DNA of 64,000 nt from Erythroxylum novogranatense (lineage: Eukaryota; Streptophyta; Magnoliopsida; Malpighiales; Erythroxylaceae), in the NCBI GenBank assembly GCA_029891385.1, contig CM057235.1, positions 22,189,120-22,253,119 on the forward strand, read 5' to 3'. Shown one piece after another: positions 13,231 to 25,595 of this stretch. How positions within the stretch are numbered: the first letter of the stretch is position 1; the number at the start of each line of letters is the position of its first letter. A program made the position numbers and the translations under genes. The notes under the pieces were generated by a model, which saw only the letters and a list, made by a program, of their open reading frames with translations, made no database searches and was not told where the DNA came from.

Positions 13231-14325
13231 CGTGGTGGTCTGCCCGACCCTCAGTCCTCACAAAGGATCCTCGGCTCACCTCGGCCTCTACCTCGGCCCT
13301 ACATCCGGATCCACCCACTCTACTCTCTGGCATGCAGTGGTGGAACTCCCGGCTAAATCCACTACCAAGCAGACCGAACTCCAGTGTGGTGGGCAATCCC
13401 AACACAGGTGCTCAGTGAGCCGCATCTCAAGCAGGCTCCAGGTAAGCCACCAACACTCCCAGCTGTGTCTCCTCTCACAATGTGGGCACACTGGAGGGGT
13501 CTGCCCTGAACCTCTGCCACTACTACTGCCAGTCTGTCCAAATCTCCCCCTCTGCCCATGAACAGACTGTCTCGAACCTCCGGAGACTGAAAGTCCTGCC
13601 ATGGCGCTTACTAAAGCTCTGCCAGAGCGCCTGATCATCACTTGGCCGCTTACCCCGGGACCCAATCTCAGCCTGTCGCTGCCTCAACAGCTGCTCCACT
13701 CTCACAGCAGCAACTCTCAACTCAATAAAGGTACCCATGTCAGACCGAGCTAATAGGGTACGAATCTCGATATTGAGACCGTTCTCAAACCTACGGCAAT
13801 TTTCAGCCTCAGTCGGGATCATGACAGTGGCATAGTCCACCAGCTCATTGAATCTCATCTCATACTCTGTCACAGACATCCTACCTTGCTTCAGCTCTAG
13901 AAACTCCTACATCTTCATGTCAAGATAGTCCTTGGACATGTAGTTGTCCCTGAAGGCCCTCAAAAAATCAGCCCATGATAGTAAGCAAGGCCTGGTGGTA
14001 CTGCCTGGCACAGTCTTCTACCACTTGTAAGCTGGGCCCTGCAGTAGAGACACCGCATAATCGAACCTCTCATCAGGTTCGCAGTCCATCTGGTCGAAGA
14101 CTCTCTCCGTCCTCTCCGTACCACCCTCAACCTCGGCGAGTGCATGCGCCATAAAATTGTGACCCCACTTTGCGCGAAGTCATACCTCCTCTCCCGTCTC
14201 ACAGGAACTCGAGGAGGCAATTCCTCAGTACGAGGCATAGAAGACACTCTACTTGCTCCCACTGATCCTTGGTCAGCTGGCTGCTCAACCTGATCACCTA
14301 ATGCAGAAGACCTAGAACAAAACAA
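13231..14325 (-). pseudogene. gag of element A, frameshifted
   Basis: Minus-strand frames at 13960-14325 and 13523-13879 carry the capsid part. MSVTEYEMRFNELVDYA and CRRFENGLNIEIRTLLA match the retrotransposon gag domain, followed by a basic, glutamine-rich stretch (VEQLLRQRQAEIGSRGKRP). Two zinc-knuckle-like Cys/His clusters (CPHCERRHSWEC, then LTEHLCWDC) are seen near 13400-13510 in a shifted frame. The start codon is not certain. At least three frame changes separate the capsid, knuckle and protease segments. Confidence 0.8.
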
Positions 14326-14400
14326 GAATTCTGATCAGTTTCAACAGTTCCGTCAAATTTATACCTACATTGTTACTATTCCCAAAAGATGCCAAACCAT

Positions 14401-14412
14401 GCTCTGATACCA
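14401..14412 (-). other. Primer binding site, tRNA-iMet type (element A)
   Basis: The minus strand reads TGGTATCAGAGC, complementary to the 3' end of initiator methionine tRNA, five bases inside the 5' LTR (spacer 14413-14417). It fixes the direction of the element and the 5' LTR boundary at 14418. Confidence 0.95.
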
Positions 14413-14417
14413 CCTAA

Positions 14418-17400
14418 TGTAGCGCCCCCTTACCATAGAGCACCCACAGGAACGCCCGTGGGTCATTCCGGTACATATCCTACGATAAGAGACCACTTCT
14501 TGACAACTACCACTAAACTCCTCATGGCATCACAATCATAAGCGATGCGAAGAAATTGACAACTTTTAAAACCAAACTGGATTTCATTTCATTCACTCAA
14601 AATTCAGAAATTTACAAACTGTCAGTATTTTCAGTCGGCACATGTTCCAAAATACCGTACATTACATACCATATAGTAATGTACAAAAACGAATCTAACT
14701 ATAAGTCTCGAAAAAGCCCGGTGACCGACCTTTGAGCCATCGCCTCTCGCCAATCCACTTGTACTGCGGCTCTACAGTCCTGAGGGAGCTATCCGTCTAC
14801 ACTTAAGCCTGAAAAATAGATTGCAATTTTGGATGAGTTTGCGAACTCAATGAGAAACCATCATCGATGGTTCTCCCAATTCATGCATCACATAAGCATG
14901 ATACAGTATGCATCCAGAAATTATACAATTACAATGCTAATACAATCACGATAATAGGCATACAACACGATCACGGTAAGCGAACACGATTCTGATCATA
15001 TTACGGTATACATACGATCGGTACCATGTCAATTATTCAGTCCGGTATGCAATGCACATGTGACTCTTTTCGATTTATTACGATATTGTGACCGAGTGCT
15101 TTAGCGGTGTTGATGGTCGATGAGCGCGTCTGGGAGAATTATCTCCCTTCGAGCTCTGAGCTCGCGATATTAATGTCGATGGCGACTTCGGTTCACATTT
15201 ATTCTTTATCGGTTTATGCATCTGTGCATGAGTGCACATGTTCAATTGAGCGATTACATAACGATCTAGAATTCCCAATGAGCGATAATTTACGGTCAAT
15301 ATCACGTAATCCAAGTAATCCCGTAGAACAAATAAGTCACAATAAACACGTAGATTGAGGTAACCACCTAGGTTACTCACCTATTACTTCCAAGCTAATG
15401 CCGGGAAGTTTTAGCCCCGTCGGTCGAACGACGCTCCACTTGGGCCTCTATAAGAATCAGAGAAGGTACGAGTCACTAAATATGCAATTTGTGCACATGT
15501 AGGTGAAATATGCATGTTCATGAATTCCCGGCCCTAATCTCTTTTTTTCATCATAAAAATCCGTCTAAAAATTAGAAACCTATTGGCGCTGACGGTGCGC
15601 AATTCGGACCTCTATAGGTCCCCAATTAAACAAAACAGTAATTAAACAGACCTTTACCCGGACCCACGTTAATTTCCCGTCCAAAAATCCCGAATCTTTC
15701 AGAAAATGAATTTAAATATTCACTGAATCCGATGCCTCAAGAATCAGGTCAACCGGACGACGGACGGAAAAGTTATTCACGAAAGAAACCAAAATTCAAC
15801 AATTAATAGCCCTTATTTCCTTCTCTTTTTCCTGTTTTCCAACCGGAATTCAACCTATCATATCTCTTTCTACACATTTCAGAAAAATGCAAACTATACC
15901 TTGTTGGAAAGATAATGAAACCCTCTACAAGTTTCATGAAGCCCCCAACAAGCAATTTTACTCATAAGGGTGTCAAAAGTTCAGTCAAAGCCACTGCCTA
16001 CTCAAAACCTATCAAAACAGTGCATTACATTGCAAATTCATTAACCTTCTGATTCTTCAGTCACCAATTAGACAATAAATAAGGCAGTAAGATCACAATG
16101 TTATCTACAACTTTCATGAACAACCCAAAATCAGATTCACTTGCTAACTATGTCAAACAATTCACCAAAACATCAGCCCTCAGAATTTTGCCAATCTGAA
16201 CAGCACATTTCACAACAGTATATCTCTTAGCACAAATGTCACCAAATTCACTACCTTATATCCCTGAAAAGATAAGATCTCAAACTTCAATTTTCATGAA
16301 GAACTCAATATCCAATTCGATCTCTAACAATTTCAAAACGGTTATGCAAGTATCTGCCATGATCAGCAATTCACAACCTAATGCAGGTTCAGTTTTTGCA
16401 AATTCATTTCTCTCAAATCTGACAACCAAAAATTACATGTCATATATCATTCTCAAGATAATTTCTTCCTCTACAACTTTTCAGAATATCACTCACACCA
16501 ATTCAGTTCACATAAATTACTAAAATTTCTCCAAATCATAATGTGCACCAAATTTGACATTCCAGCTAGGTTTCATTCAATGCATGAAAACAGTCAATAG
16601 TCATCAGTCCATAACTCCTACTATACATATCGAAAAATTGCAAAATCAGTGGCATTGGAAAGATAACTTAATAGGCTTCAACTTTCATTTAGTCCATTTG
16701 TTCTAATTCCTTCACAATTAATTTAGAAACATTAGCAAAACTCTAGGTTATGATTTCGAGTACTGTTCATTCCATTCAATAGCAGTAACCTTCCATGCAA
16801 AAATTCACCATCTTAAAGCTAATATTGGACAACACCTATTTCACACAAAAATGTAGCTAACATCCCAAAGTTTAAGTGGCCACAAACCTCACTCATTTGC
16901 ATTCCTATACAATTAGTTATGCTAACAACAGTACAATCGGTTAAAACTCTTAATTTCCAGATTTGGTCCAACCTTAGTTTCTATCATTTCCAATGCCATT
17001 AACGCCTCATTAAACATCCAAATGAACACAAATCAGTTCTTATACATTCATACATTCACTAGGACTAATACTCAAAATTTTGCAGCACTCAATTCTTCAT
17101 TTCTAAGTAAAATCAATCATCCATATGCATTCAAAATCAAGTTAAAAACACTCATTCATACTCCTTCATCAATTCATAACTAACCCTAACCTAACACCCA
17201 TTAATTCAAGCCATATTAGTCATCAAGTTAATGCATCAAGAATCATAATAAATGTACCAAACCTCCTATTAATTACTCCTAACTACCATGGCATTCAATT
17301 TCTAAATCAAATCATAAAGAAAGCTTAACAACAAAACTTACCTATTAGCTTTTCCAACCTTGAATTCCTTTCACTTCTTTACTTCCTACCTTCACTAATC

Positions 17401-18136
17401 ACTTCTTATACCACCATACATATATATTTCATCATTATGGGAAGACTATAGCTTAGTGACAAGTAAGAGAACTCTTGAGTGTTTGCAGGAAGATAAAAAA
17501 AAAGAAGCAAAAATCGATGGTGAGAAAAACAAATGAAGAAATGCTCGGATGAGTTATCTAACAACTTAATAACTTGCCCATTGTTATTCCTTTACCAAAG
17601 CATAACCGATAGGAACAAGTGAGGAGCATTTAATGAAGGTATAAGTTGGCTAAATTTCATTGGTCCAAGGTGTAAAGAAAAGTCAAACTAATAATATTTT
17701 AATCCAGATCAAAAACTAACTCAATCAACTCCAATGACCCTAATTTCAATCCCAAAATAATATACCCAATAAGACAGTGCCATTGGGTAGCAATTTTTGC
17801 TACCGAAAATCGACCGGTTCGTCAATTGGCGATTTTTTCGGTCCGGGAATTTTCTCTGGAAAAATCCAGAAAAATTCATGAAAATCCCTTAAATTAGAAA
17901 ACAATTTATGGTTCACTCAGAATAATTTTCCAAACCCAAAAATCATGTTAATCCTAATAAAATTGTCTTATGCACGAAAACCGGGAATGTCATGTATGCA
18001 TGGACAATAAGTTCCTGTGCACAATTGTGACTATGTAGCAATCCTATTATGCATGAGCAGTCCCATGAAATCCCAATCTAGCACATCCTATGCCAATTTA
18101 CTATTCTACCATTCCAATTGAGGGTGGGATGTTACA
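14418..18136 (-). repeat. 5' LTR of Tekay element A
   Basis: This is the partner of the LTR at 6056-9772. On the minus strand it runs from TGTAACATCCCACCC (at 18136) to CGCTACA (at 14418). Regulatory-looking signals in order are a GTAAG donor-like site at 17341, an array with a period of about 180-200 bp, a GGTGAGTAACC donor-like site at 15380, a 7-bp-stem hairpin (14856-14872), a GAGTT/AACTC hairpin (14835-14848) and an acceptor-like CTATTTTTCAGG ending at 14809. Differences from the 3' LTR are concentrated in the first kilobase (14418-15480). Confidence 0.95.
14809..17341 (-). other. Predicted leader intron in LTR A
   Basis: Read on the minus strand, AATAG|GTAAGTTTTG (intron start 17341) is a strong plant 5' splice site, and CTATTTTTCAG|G (intron end 14809) is a strong 3' splice site. 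A second donor, AATAG|GTGAGTAACC, lies at 15380, giving an alternative 572-base intron with the same acceptor. Matching signals at matching places in families B, C, E and F suggest conservation. There is no transcript evidence; this is a prediction from consensus and recurrence. Confidence 0.45.
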
Positions 18137-18141
18137 CTCCC

Positions 18142-19752
18142 TCAACCAAAAAGACATATTTTAGGTGGTAAGGCTTTCAATTCTATGTTTAGAGCTTGAA
18201 AAATAGGAGGAAACATTTTCTTGTGAGTTATAGTAATTTTAACGTTTAATGTTTTTGAATTTGTTAACATTAATGATAATGATTCTATAACTTCATAAAT
18301 TTCATCATCCTACTCGTTACCAGCACTTTCTTCTTCAAAAATATCCTACACAATTGATTCCACAATATATCCATAAGATAAATAGAGTGAAAATCCTTAG
18401 AGTACCTTATTGATTTGAAAATATTAAATTCCAATATCTCTCCATCAAACTCAACAAAAAGTACCCCCATGCATATTAATTTTTGTTTTAGTCGTCTTAT
18501 AAACAACTTTCCCAAAAAAATTTGAATTTGAATGTTCTACGCTATCTCTATTCATTTTCAAAATGTAAATGTCCACTAGATAGTACAAACCATTAACATG
18601 AACTAAAACATCCTTTGGAACATCAATATGAAACATATAAGAAAGATCAACTAGTTGAACAATCACATTAGTTTCTTACAAAGAATTCATATTTAAAGAT
18701 CGATAAATTGAGTATGGCATGAAATTGATTAATGAACCTAAGTCTAGTAAGGGGTACTCAATTTTCTTATCACCAATGAAAAGGAAGTTTAAAAATATCT
18801 GAATCTTTACATTTTTTAGTAATTTTTTTATCACAACTTTTTCATTCTTGCCCAAAATTATTCTCTCTTTATCCCCCAACTTCCTTTTATTTTTACATGG
18901 TTCTTTAAAAAACTTTTTATATTTTGGAATTTGTTTGATGGATTCTATAAGTGGTATATTGATTTCCACTTTTAAAATTGTCTCTAAGACCTCTCTCTTG
19001 TATTCCTCTTTTTTTGATTTTGCAAACTTGCAAGGGAAAGGAGGTATATAAGCATTAAATGGTATAGGTAAGGAAAAAAATTAGATTTTACCTTAGTTAC
19101 ATCTTAAGCTGGAAATTCATCTTTCTAACTTTTTATGCATTTCCACCTCCATTGGTAAGGGAGTTTGAGATTGAATTTCCTTCCTATTTCTTAATATTAT
19201 TACACTCGCATTTTCCTTAGGATTTACCATATTTTGTGAAAGCAATTTTCCTAATACTTGCATTTCTAATTAATAGAGGTGGTTAATTAAGTGATCTAAT
19301 TTCCTATGTTCTGAAGGCTTGTTCTTATTTCCTATTGAAATTTTTTAATATTAGTGATGAATGCCTTACAATTTCATCCAAAGACACACCTAAATCTAAG
19401 GGTTGAGATTGAGCATGTGTAGGTGTTTAAGGTTGTCTATTGAAATTTTGAGGTTGGCATCTTTGTTTCCCTACTTGATTTCTAAAGCTAAAGTTTGAGT
19501 GATCCCTCCATCCTACATTATAATGATTTTAATAAGGGTTATATTTCTATTGATCATGAATAAGAAATCCTCCTATTGCATTAGCTTCTTGAATAAAGTC
19601 TTGATGTAATATAGGGCACACATTTATAGGATGCCTAGAGAAATGAGCATATTCTTCACACTCGTGCCAATTGTAGTGAAACTATATTCATTTGGAAAAC
19701 TAAAGTAGTCAAATATGGAATGTTATCATCAAAGTTAGTAGTAATTACCTTA
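18142..19752 (-). pseudogene. Element H, middle: protease and gag C-terminus
   Basis: This continues element H beyond the Tekay insertion. The minus strand carries the protease (18285-18969, separate entry). Upstream of it, about 19430-19690, a gag C-terminal stretch reads NPYYNHYNVGWRDHSNFSF, the well-known 'NPYSNTYNPGWRNHPNFSW' box of Athila/Tat gag, preceded by a Cys/His cluster (HECEEYAHFSRHPINVC). Many stops are present. The gag is cut at 19752 by a solo LTR and resumes at 21187. Confidence 0.8.
18285..18969 (-). pseudogene. Aspartic protease region of element H
   Basis: Three overlapping minus-strand frames (18676-18969, 18451-18666, 18285-18515) together follow the Athila protease domain. 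INIPLIESIKQIPKYKKFFK comes first, then the active-site box DLGSLINFMPYSIYRSL (family 'DLGASINLMP'), then LVDLSYMFHIDVPKDVLVHV, and last GEILEFNIF (family 'eVtFNvf'). The frame changes near 18670 and 18500. The catalytic Asp is kept, but the polyprotein is broken, so this is a relic. Confidence 0.82.
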
Positions 19753-21181
19753 TGTTGGATCGCTTATGGCCCGCGTATTCACAATACATTGCGGAAAAGA
19801 CCATAACACAACACGATGTATAGCCAAAAACATATAGGTTGCACAAAAATACCTTTTTGACGGATTGGTGGTTTCTTTTTTAGATTTGTAGACACTGCTA
19901 CAGGCGAATGTCTTCTACCGGTATCCACACAAGTATGCATGATCCAGGTTGCGGCTATCGTGTGCTAGCACGTCCTGAAACTCTTTCCGAATGCCACACA
20001 ATTTTCCTCTCGGATGGTGGCTAGGGTTTCGTATCATAATGATGTGGCTTAACCCTTATGGGACCTAAGTTTCTTTATTTATAAAGAAAACCTAATCCCA
20101 TTAAAGCCCAATAAGTTTCGGCCCATTATATCTCATATAATAAAGGCTCGACAACTTAATTCAATCTAGCCCAATAAATATATCCATATATATTTATTCA
20201 ATGCCTAATAAATTAGGCCCAAGAGAATAAGCCCAAATCACATCACTCTTTGTGTGTGACCCTATAGGCTCATTTGATGTTGACAATGGGCTTGATCACA
20301 CTTCAAGGCCCATAAGTCATAAGTAGCCTCTAGCAAGACATTATGACTACCCAAATCAAATGAGGATCGATAATCCGATTTAACCTGTAATTATGGTTAT
20401 AAGCTAAGTCCCTTTGTAACACGATATCAAGATTAATCACAAGGCATAGTATATGTCAACCTTTGATTAATCATAGTTTCTTGATCCCCAAGTTGACTGA
20501 TTATAACAAATGACATTGATGACTCTTCATCAATTCATTTGAGCACGGCCATGCATTTCTTCAGTCACACTTGTCAAGAGGTCCAAATGATATCTCTCTC
20601 ATTTAAGAGAGGTACAAATCCCATCTACATCATTCACATCCCTCTGCATGATTCATTTGATGTCCAACATAAGACTACTTATTATTCAGTTAAGAATAAC
20701 TTCATCTAATATCAAAACACCGAATTCCTCATATAGGGAACCATGATGACTTCAGGTCAAAGGACTAAAGTCAAACCATATTGAGAATCACTAATGACAT
20801 GAAACCATGTAGTGTTCTCTATGTGGGTCGGTCCAATATATGTTCTCTAATATATATCTATGTTTCTGATTTGATAACTCATATCCATGATCAGTAAAAC
20901 GTGATCATCAATCAGAACACATACTAGCCTTGATTCATTATTGTTCCACCAATAACGAACGACTAGGGACAATTTAGAATAGTGTTTATAATGCTTATGG
21001 TTTTACTATCAAGTTACATACTTCATGACATAAGCCTAATACTATTCATGGAATGTAAATCACATTACATAAACGACATATATGTATATATAAAAGGAAT
21101 ACCTCATAATATATTATTAACAAGTCATAATGTTAATACATGAATCACAACTATCCATTGGCCTAGGGCACACTACTAACA
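19753..21181. mobile_element. Solo LTR, copia-like, with TSD CCTTA
   Basis: This 1,429-bp block starts TGTTGGATCGC and ends CACTACTAACA, giving TGTT...AACA terminal inverted repeats. The 5-bp duplication CCTTA flanks it (19748-19752 and 21182-21186). It has no coding capacity and no PBS or PPT, so it is a solo LTR left by recombination between two LTRs. The terminal sequence and moderate length suggest Ty1/copia, but the superfamily is not proven. It splits the gag of element H; the gag reading is recognisable on both sides. Confidence 0.88.
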
Positions 21182-21186
21182 CCTTA

Positions 21187-21890
21187 TTCATGCACTTAAC
21201 ATCTCTATTTATCCTTTTCCAAAATTATTGAGAATATTTGTCCATGTTTGAAATTAATTGTTTGGTCTCTTCTAGTATTTTATTTACTAAATCTCCATCA
21301 CTAGTGCATGTACCATACTTCTATCCATTGGTAGTAGGCCTTCATAAAAATACAGAATCAAAAGTTGTTCAGTAATGTGATGGTTTGGATAGCTAGCACA
21401 CAATTCGTTAAATATGCCATAATATTTTTTCAATGTTTCTCTGACGAATTTTTTTTCCCCACATATATCCTTTCTTATATTGGCAGCTCATGATACAAGA
21501 AAGAACTTCTCCAAGAAAAACCTTTTCATTTCATTTTATATTGTCACTGAGCTAGAGGGAAGATAATAAATCCAATCCTTTTCCTTATCTTTTGATAATA
21601 ATGGAAAGGATCTCAGATTGATTTACTCTTCTATTACTCCTTGTGGCTTTATTTTAGAACAATCAACATGGAATTCTTTCAAGTGTTTATGTTGATCTTC
21701 ATCTGTAAAACCACAAAAATTAAGGAGTAAGTGAGTCAAACAAAATTTAAGTTTAAAATCTAGGTTAAACTAGATTTCAGTTTAACATCTACCTCAATAT
21801 TTGGAAATCTTATATATAAGGGTTGCTGATTCAAAATTTGGTGCAACTAACTCCTTGAACGTTCTAGTATTAGGATTTATCATCTTTCTT
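21187..21890 (-). pseudogene. gag N-terminal and capsid region of element H
   Basis: Minus-strand translation, across a few frame changes, shows the Athila/Tat gag signature in order: NTRTFKELVAPNF, HKHLKEFHVDCSKIKPQGV, KDWIYYLPS, MKRFFLEKFF, and HITEQLLILYFYEGLLPMDR. These match the family 'HLKEFHvvC.tmkP.Gi', 'DWLYyLP.gsI.sW..m...FLekFFP' and 'FYEGLLP.dRs' boxes. Stops interrupt it. The downstream part of gag lies beyond the solo LTR at 19753-21181. Confidence 0.85.
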
Positions 21891-22121
21891 TAACTTTTTA
21901 GAAATTAGAATCTTCACTAATTTTTAGATCCATCTCAACTTTCAACCTTGAAGATGAATGCATTTTTCCTTAGTCTCTTTCTTTAAACGGCGGGCTATCT
22001 TCTAGTTATTTAGATTATATTGCAATTTCACCTATTTAAGAAGAATTAGTCATGCAGGATAATAGATTCACCGTAAACTATAAAATAAGGCCAATAAACT
22101 AAGAAACCACAATCATTCCTA

Positions 22122-22137
22122 AATGATGGCACCAAAA
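22122..22137 (-). other. Decayed primer binding site of element H
   Basis: The minus strand reads TTTTGGTGCCATCATT next to the presumed LTR end, resembling the Athila-type 'TTTTGGCGCCGTTGCC' PBS with several changes. It sits upstream of gag, as expected, and marks where the 5' LTR of element H begins, near 22147. Confidence 0.55.
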
Positions 22138-22813
22138 TTTTAAAGGAGTTGTTAAAGCTTTTAAAATTAATTATGATTCACTAAACTCTTATAGCAGTTA
22201 TGGAATTAGTTGAAATCTTGAGAAAACTAAAAATTAGTTTCTTAATTTCAATTGATAAAGAAAAATGGGAGGTTTATGACAAATTAACTAATAAACTAAA
22301 TTTAACAAGGAATCAAAATATGTCAATTAAGTATTAAAGTGAAAAATTCAATTGTACTTAACTCTATTTCAAAGGAAGTATCTCATCTAATTATAATTTT
22401 AGTTGTTGGTCTAAAAGAATAACTTTCATAACCAAGCAATTAGTTTGAAACCTATTAGGATAGCCATACCAAAGTTTAATTTCTTTAAATTAATTGATTC
22501 GAACTCAATATTCAAATCAATACTTATCAATAAATTGATTAGGTATGATAACATTCCATATCAATTAAATGATAGCAATAAGCAACGAAAAGACTAAAAC
22601 CTAAATTAAATAATTGAGATAGTTACAAATATTTAATTTAGTTTTCTTGTTTTGATAAGTTAAATATGCATATTCACAAATTACCTATTTGCTATTTATA
22701 CCAATCATTTATGACAATTACATATTAATTAATTTATCGATAATAATAATAGAATAATCAACATTAAATTAATATGTTAGATTAGTCAATATTAATCATT
22801 TATGAAATAAAAG
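22138..22813 (-). repeat. 5' LTR fragment of element H
   Basis: This AT-rich non-coding sequence lies upstream (minus sense) of the decayed PBS. The LTR end is probably near 22147 (TGTTAAAGC on the plus strand). The LTR is cut at 22813 by element D, so its other end and its length cannot be read. No reading frame or further motif is visible. Confidence 0.5.
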
Positions 22814-23523
22814 TGTAACACCCACATGCTCAACGGGAGAATATGCAGATGCTACACAAAGCATAACCAAAATAATCCAAAACATACCAATCATTCCTTA
22901 CATGCATTTCCATAAACTCAAGCAAGCAGACATTACATATCATTAGATGTTATTTTATAAACAAAGCATAATATACATCATATATAATGAACTTATCAGA
23001 ATATTTGTCATATATATTAAATCCATCCTGTAGTGAGGTTATTCAAATGATTTATAGGATATTACAAATCTTATCCACAAATATACAAAATGTCTCATTA
23101 CATTAAATACAAATAAAAAACAAACTCAAATATACATCTTGTCAAAACAAAATACATCCTCTTTTGGCCACTGTGGTAGTCCTTGTCCCAGTCTTTAACC
23201 TTCTTATCAAAATCTACATGGAGCCAAAACTATCATGCTAAGCATATAGCTCAGTGGGGAATAACTAAACAAGATATATAATGGTGACTGTTTCTAACAG
23301 TCACCTTGTAATACCCGGTATCTAGTTTAACCGGTACACCGAAATAAAATTGATATTTAGACTTATATCATTAAAACTAGAACAGTGAATAATAATTTTT
23401 AGGGTCATCAAATTAATGATGTATGATATTTTTCGGTGGTCACAGGAAGTGGTTCAGACAGACGTTTTTAAAAAAAAACAGATCAAGAATGGCGTTTTTG
23501 TAATTAAGTGGACTTGAGAGGCA

Positions 23524-23631
23524 TATAAAAGGACCTAAGTGGGAGAATAAGACAAAACTTGTCTTCTTCCTCCTCCCTCTTTCACGACAGCCACCATGGA
23601 AGCTCTCTCCAAGCTTTTTCAAGCTTTGTAA
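23524..23631 (+). promoter_or_regulatory. TATA box and short upstream ORF in LTR E
   Basis: TATAAAA at 23524-23530 is a good plant TATA box. About 65 bases on, CCACCATGGA (ATG at 23596) is a strong start context and opens an 11-codon frame (MEALSKLFQAL) ending at TAA 23629-23631. A donor-like AGAG|GTAAGCC follows at 23676. The arrangement looks like promoter, leader with a small upstream ORF, then intron. The cap site itself cannot be placed from sequence. Confidence 0.5.
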
Positions 23632-23675
23632 CAAGAAGAAGAAGGTGATTCAAGCCATTTGAGTGACATAAAGAG

Positions 23676-25595
23676 GTAAGCCTCCACTCCTATGCCTAGA
23701 TCCATGGGTTTAAAGCTTGATTTTCTCTTCTTTGTGAAACTCATTTGAGGGAATGCATGAGTTGAATGATTTGGATGATGGATCGATGTTCTTTGATGTC
23801 CAATGACACTTATTCTTGAAGAAATTTCGTGTGTATGGTGATTTGGGGGGTTAAACCAAAACCTAGGGTTTTGAAGGTTGAGCTGTCATGGAGACAGATT
23901 CGTGACTCTCCTTGTATATTTTTTTTGAGCTGCTTAACGTGTGAATCTGGAGAAACTTAAAACATAGAAGTTGTATATCTAGATGTCTACTATCTCCATA
24001 AATTTTTCCAGGATTTTAGGGTGAGCCAAATAAGAGTAATAGGCCCCGAATTGGTACTGGTTCAGAATACCAGCGAGATTAAAACGAGAACTGTAAGTTA
24101 ATTGTTTGAAGACCTTAGGGTTAGAATTGGATGACAAGTTCTTCTTACGAAATGTTTCAAAATGTGTCCTCTAAGTTCTGTAGAAAGGGATTATTAATTG
24201 GATGAGTATTTTGTTAGATATGGCCGATTAAGGGAAGCATGTTACTAACCCTAGAGTGACAGAAGAGAGCAGAAACAGGTCAGGCTTGTAAAAATCACAA
24301 TAAATCCAATTTGCGCCATTTCTGAGACGTCCTTGGATATGTGATATCCATATGAGTCTATTGAAAATGAAACTTGGAATCACCTTAATTGGATGAGAAA
24401 TGAATGAGTTATAAGGTTGTGAGTCGAGAAAGGTCCAACTAATGACTGCATGTTAAAGCTGATTGTAAATGGGAGATTTGGATATCCTTAATGACCGAAT
24501 TAGAGCATAGTCATAAAACAAGAAATGTGAATATATGTGTTAACTAGAGGACTGGAAAGTTTGAAAAACATTGGACCTAGGTATAAGGAGTTATGCCATC
24601 GTGAATGAGACTTATGCAGTTTTGTAATGTTATGTGTTAAGCAATGAGGTTTGTATGAGAATGACTAATGAGGGTATATGTATTTTCATGCATGTTATCC
24701 AGTAGCTTGTGAAAGCAGAAAAGGAATAGAACTAGACGTCGTGCCTAGTACATCTCAAGTTCAAGAAAGGTTGAAAGAAATCAGAAATTCTGAGATAGTT
24801 GAGGTGAGTATAAGCATACTACTATACTTGTGTAGTAATCCTTTCTTTAATATTGCGGCTTGTTGAATTGTTCTTGAATCCTTATGACTTATTTGACATA
24901 TAACTTCATTTAGTTGAGTCTAGCATGTTGTATGCCAGATTGACCAGATGATTTCATATTCTTTGCATCTTCTGGTTCCCTTATTGTGTTGAACCTATTG
25001 ATTGCGATTCTTTGATGAAGCATGATTTCCATGTTAACCAAGATTGATGAGTTCTTAGAATACCCAGCTGATAGGGTTTATTATCAGACTATGTGCACAT
25101 AGATGACCCGCCGGTCATGGGTTAGATCCGGGTCCTACCTGGAGAGGGCAGGCCTCCAGGGGCAAGGTTAGGCCGACCTTGTCTAGAATCAGAAAAGGGG
25201 AGATACGCCGTACTAGCATGCCTCTGTCTCTTCCTAAGAATTTCAGAAAGAATCAGAACTCAGAATCTAGAAAAGAAACCAGAAAAGAAAAGAACTTAAA
25301 AATAAAAGAACTTAGAAAGAAAAGAACCCAGAACCCAGAACCCAGAAGAGAATTCAGAAACCAGATTCTTGTTTTCTTTGAACAATTCACTTTGAGCTTT
25401 ATTATTGATACTCATGTTATTGCCGCATTTAAGATTACTACCTGTGTATCTTTTGATGCTGTATATTGTTGCTTTGAATGCCACAGGCCATTCTTGTGAA
25501 GCTAGCCTTATATTACCTAGCCTCACAAGCATGGTAGTATGTTTATATCTCACTGAGTCGCGTTGTAGACTCACACCTCACTATCACCATTTCAG
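23676..25595 (+). other. Predicted leader intron in LTR E
   Basis: The 5' splice-like sites are AAGAG|GTAAGCC (intron start 23676) and TTGAG|GTGAGTATAAG (intron start 24804). The 3' splice-like site is CACCATTTCAG|G (intron end 25595), just past a 6-bp-stem hairpin at 25554-25573. The layout copies that of LTRs A, B and C although the sequences differ. No transcript support is available here. Confidence 0.4.
25240..25365 (+). repeat. AGAACC-rich minisatellite in LTR E
   Basis: This purine-rich stretch is built from variants of cagaacc, agaactt and agaaaag, with a tight CAGAACC triplet near 25325-25350. It lies inside the predicted intron of LTR E, where families B, C and F carry their own repeat blocks. 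Open frames crossing it are lysine/arginine-rich artefacts. Confidence 0.6.

Larger units (their letters stand above)
6056..18136 (-). mobile_element. Complete Tekay-type chromovirus (element A)
   Basis: This is a 12,081-bp Ty3/gypsy element on the minus strand. Two LTRs (6056-9772 and 14418-18136, 3,717 and 3,719 bp) flank an internal region of about 4.6 kb. The same 5-bp target site duplication, CTCCC, lies at 6051-6055 and 18137-18141. The minus strand shows tRNA-iMet PBS, gag, protease, RT, RNase H, integrase, chromodomain and PPT, in that order. The C-terminal chromodomain and the very long LTRs fit the Tekay/Del clade. The two LTRs are nearly identical over most of their length, so the insertion looks recent, yet the coding region holds stops and frameshifts. 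It is inserted in pol of element H. Confidence 0.95.

Noticed and set aside
13132..13665. Plus-strand frames over the gag/protease region of element A
   Set aside because: These are antisense shadows of the minus-strand gag and zinc-knuckle coding sequence.
14401..14412. tRNA-like sequence complementary to initiator Met tRNA (also near 29674, 45143 and 62060)
   Set aside because: Only about 10-12 bases match, placed next to LTRs; these are primer binding sites, not tRNA genes.
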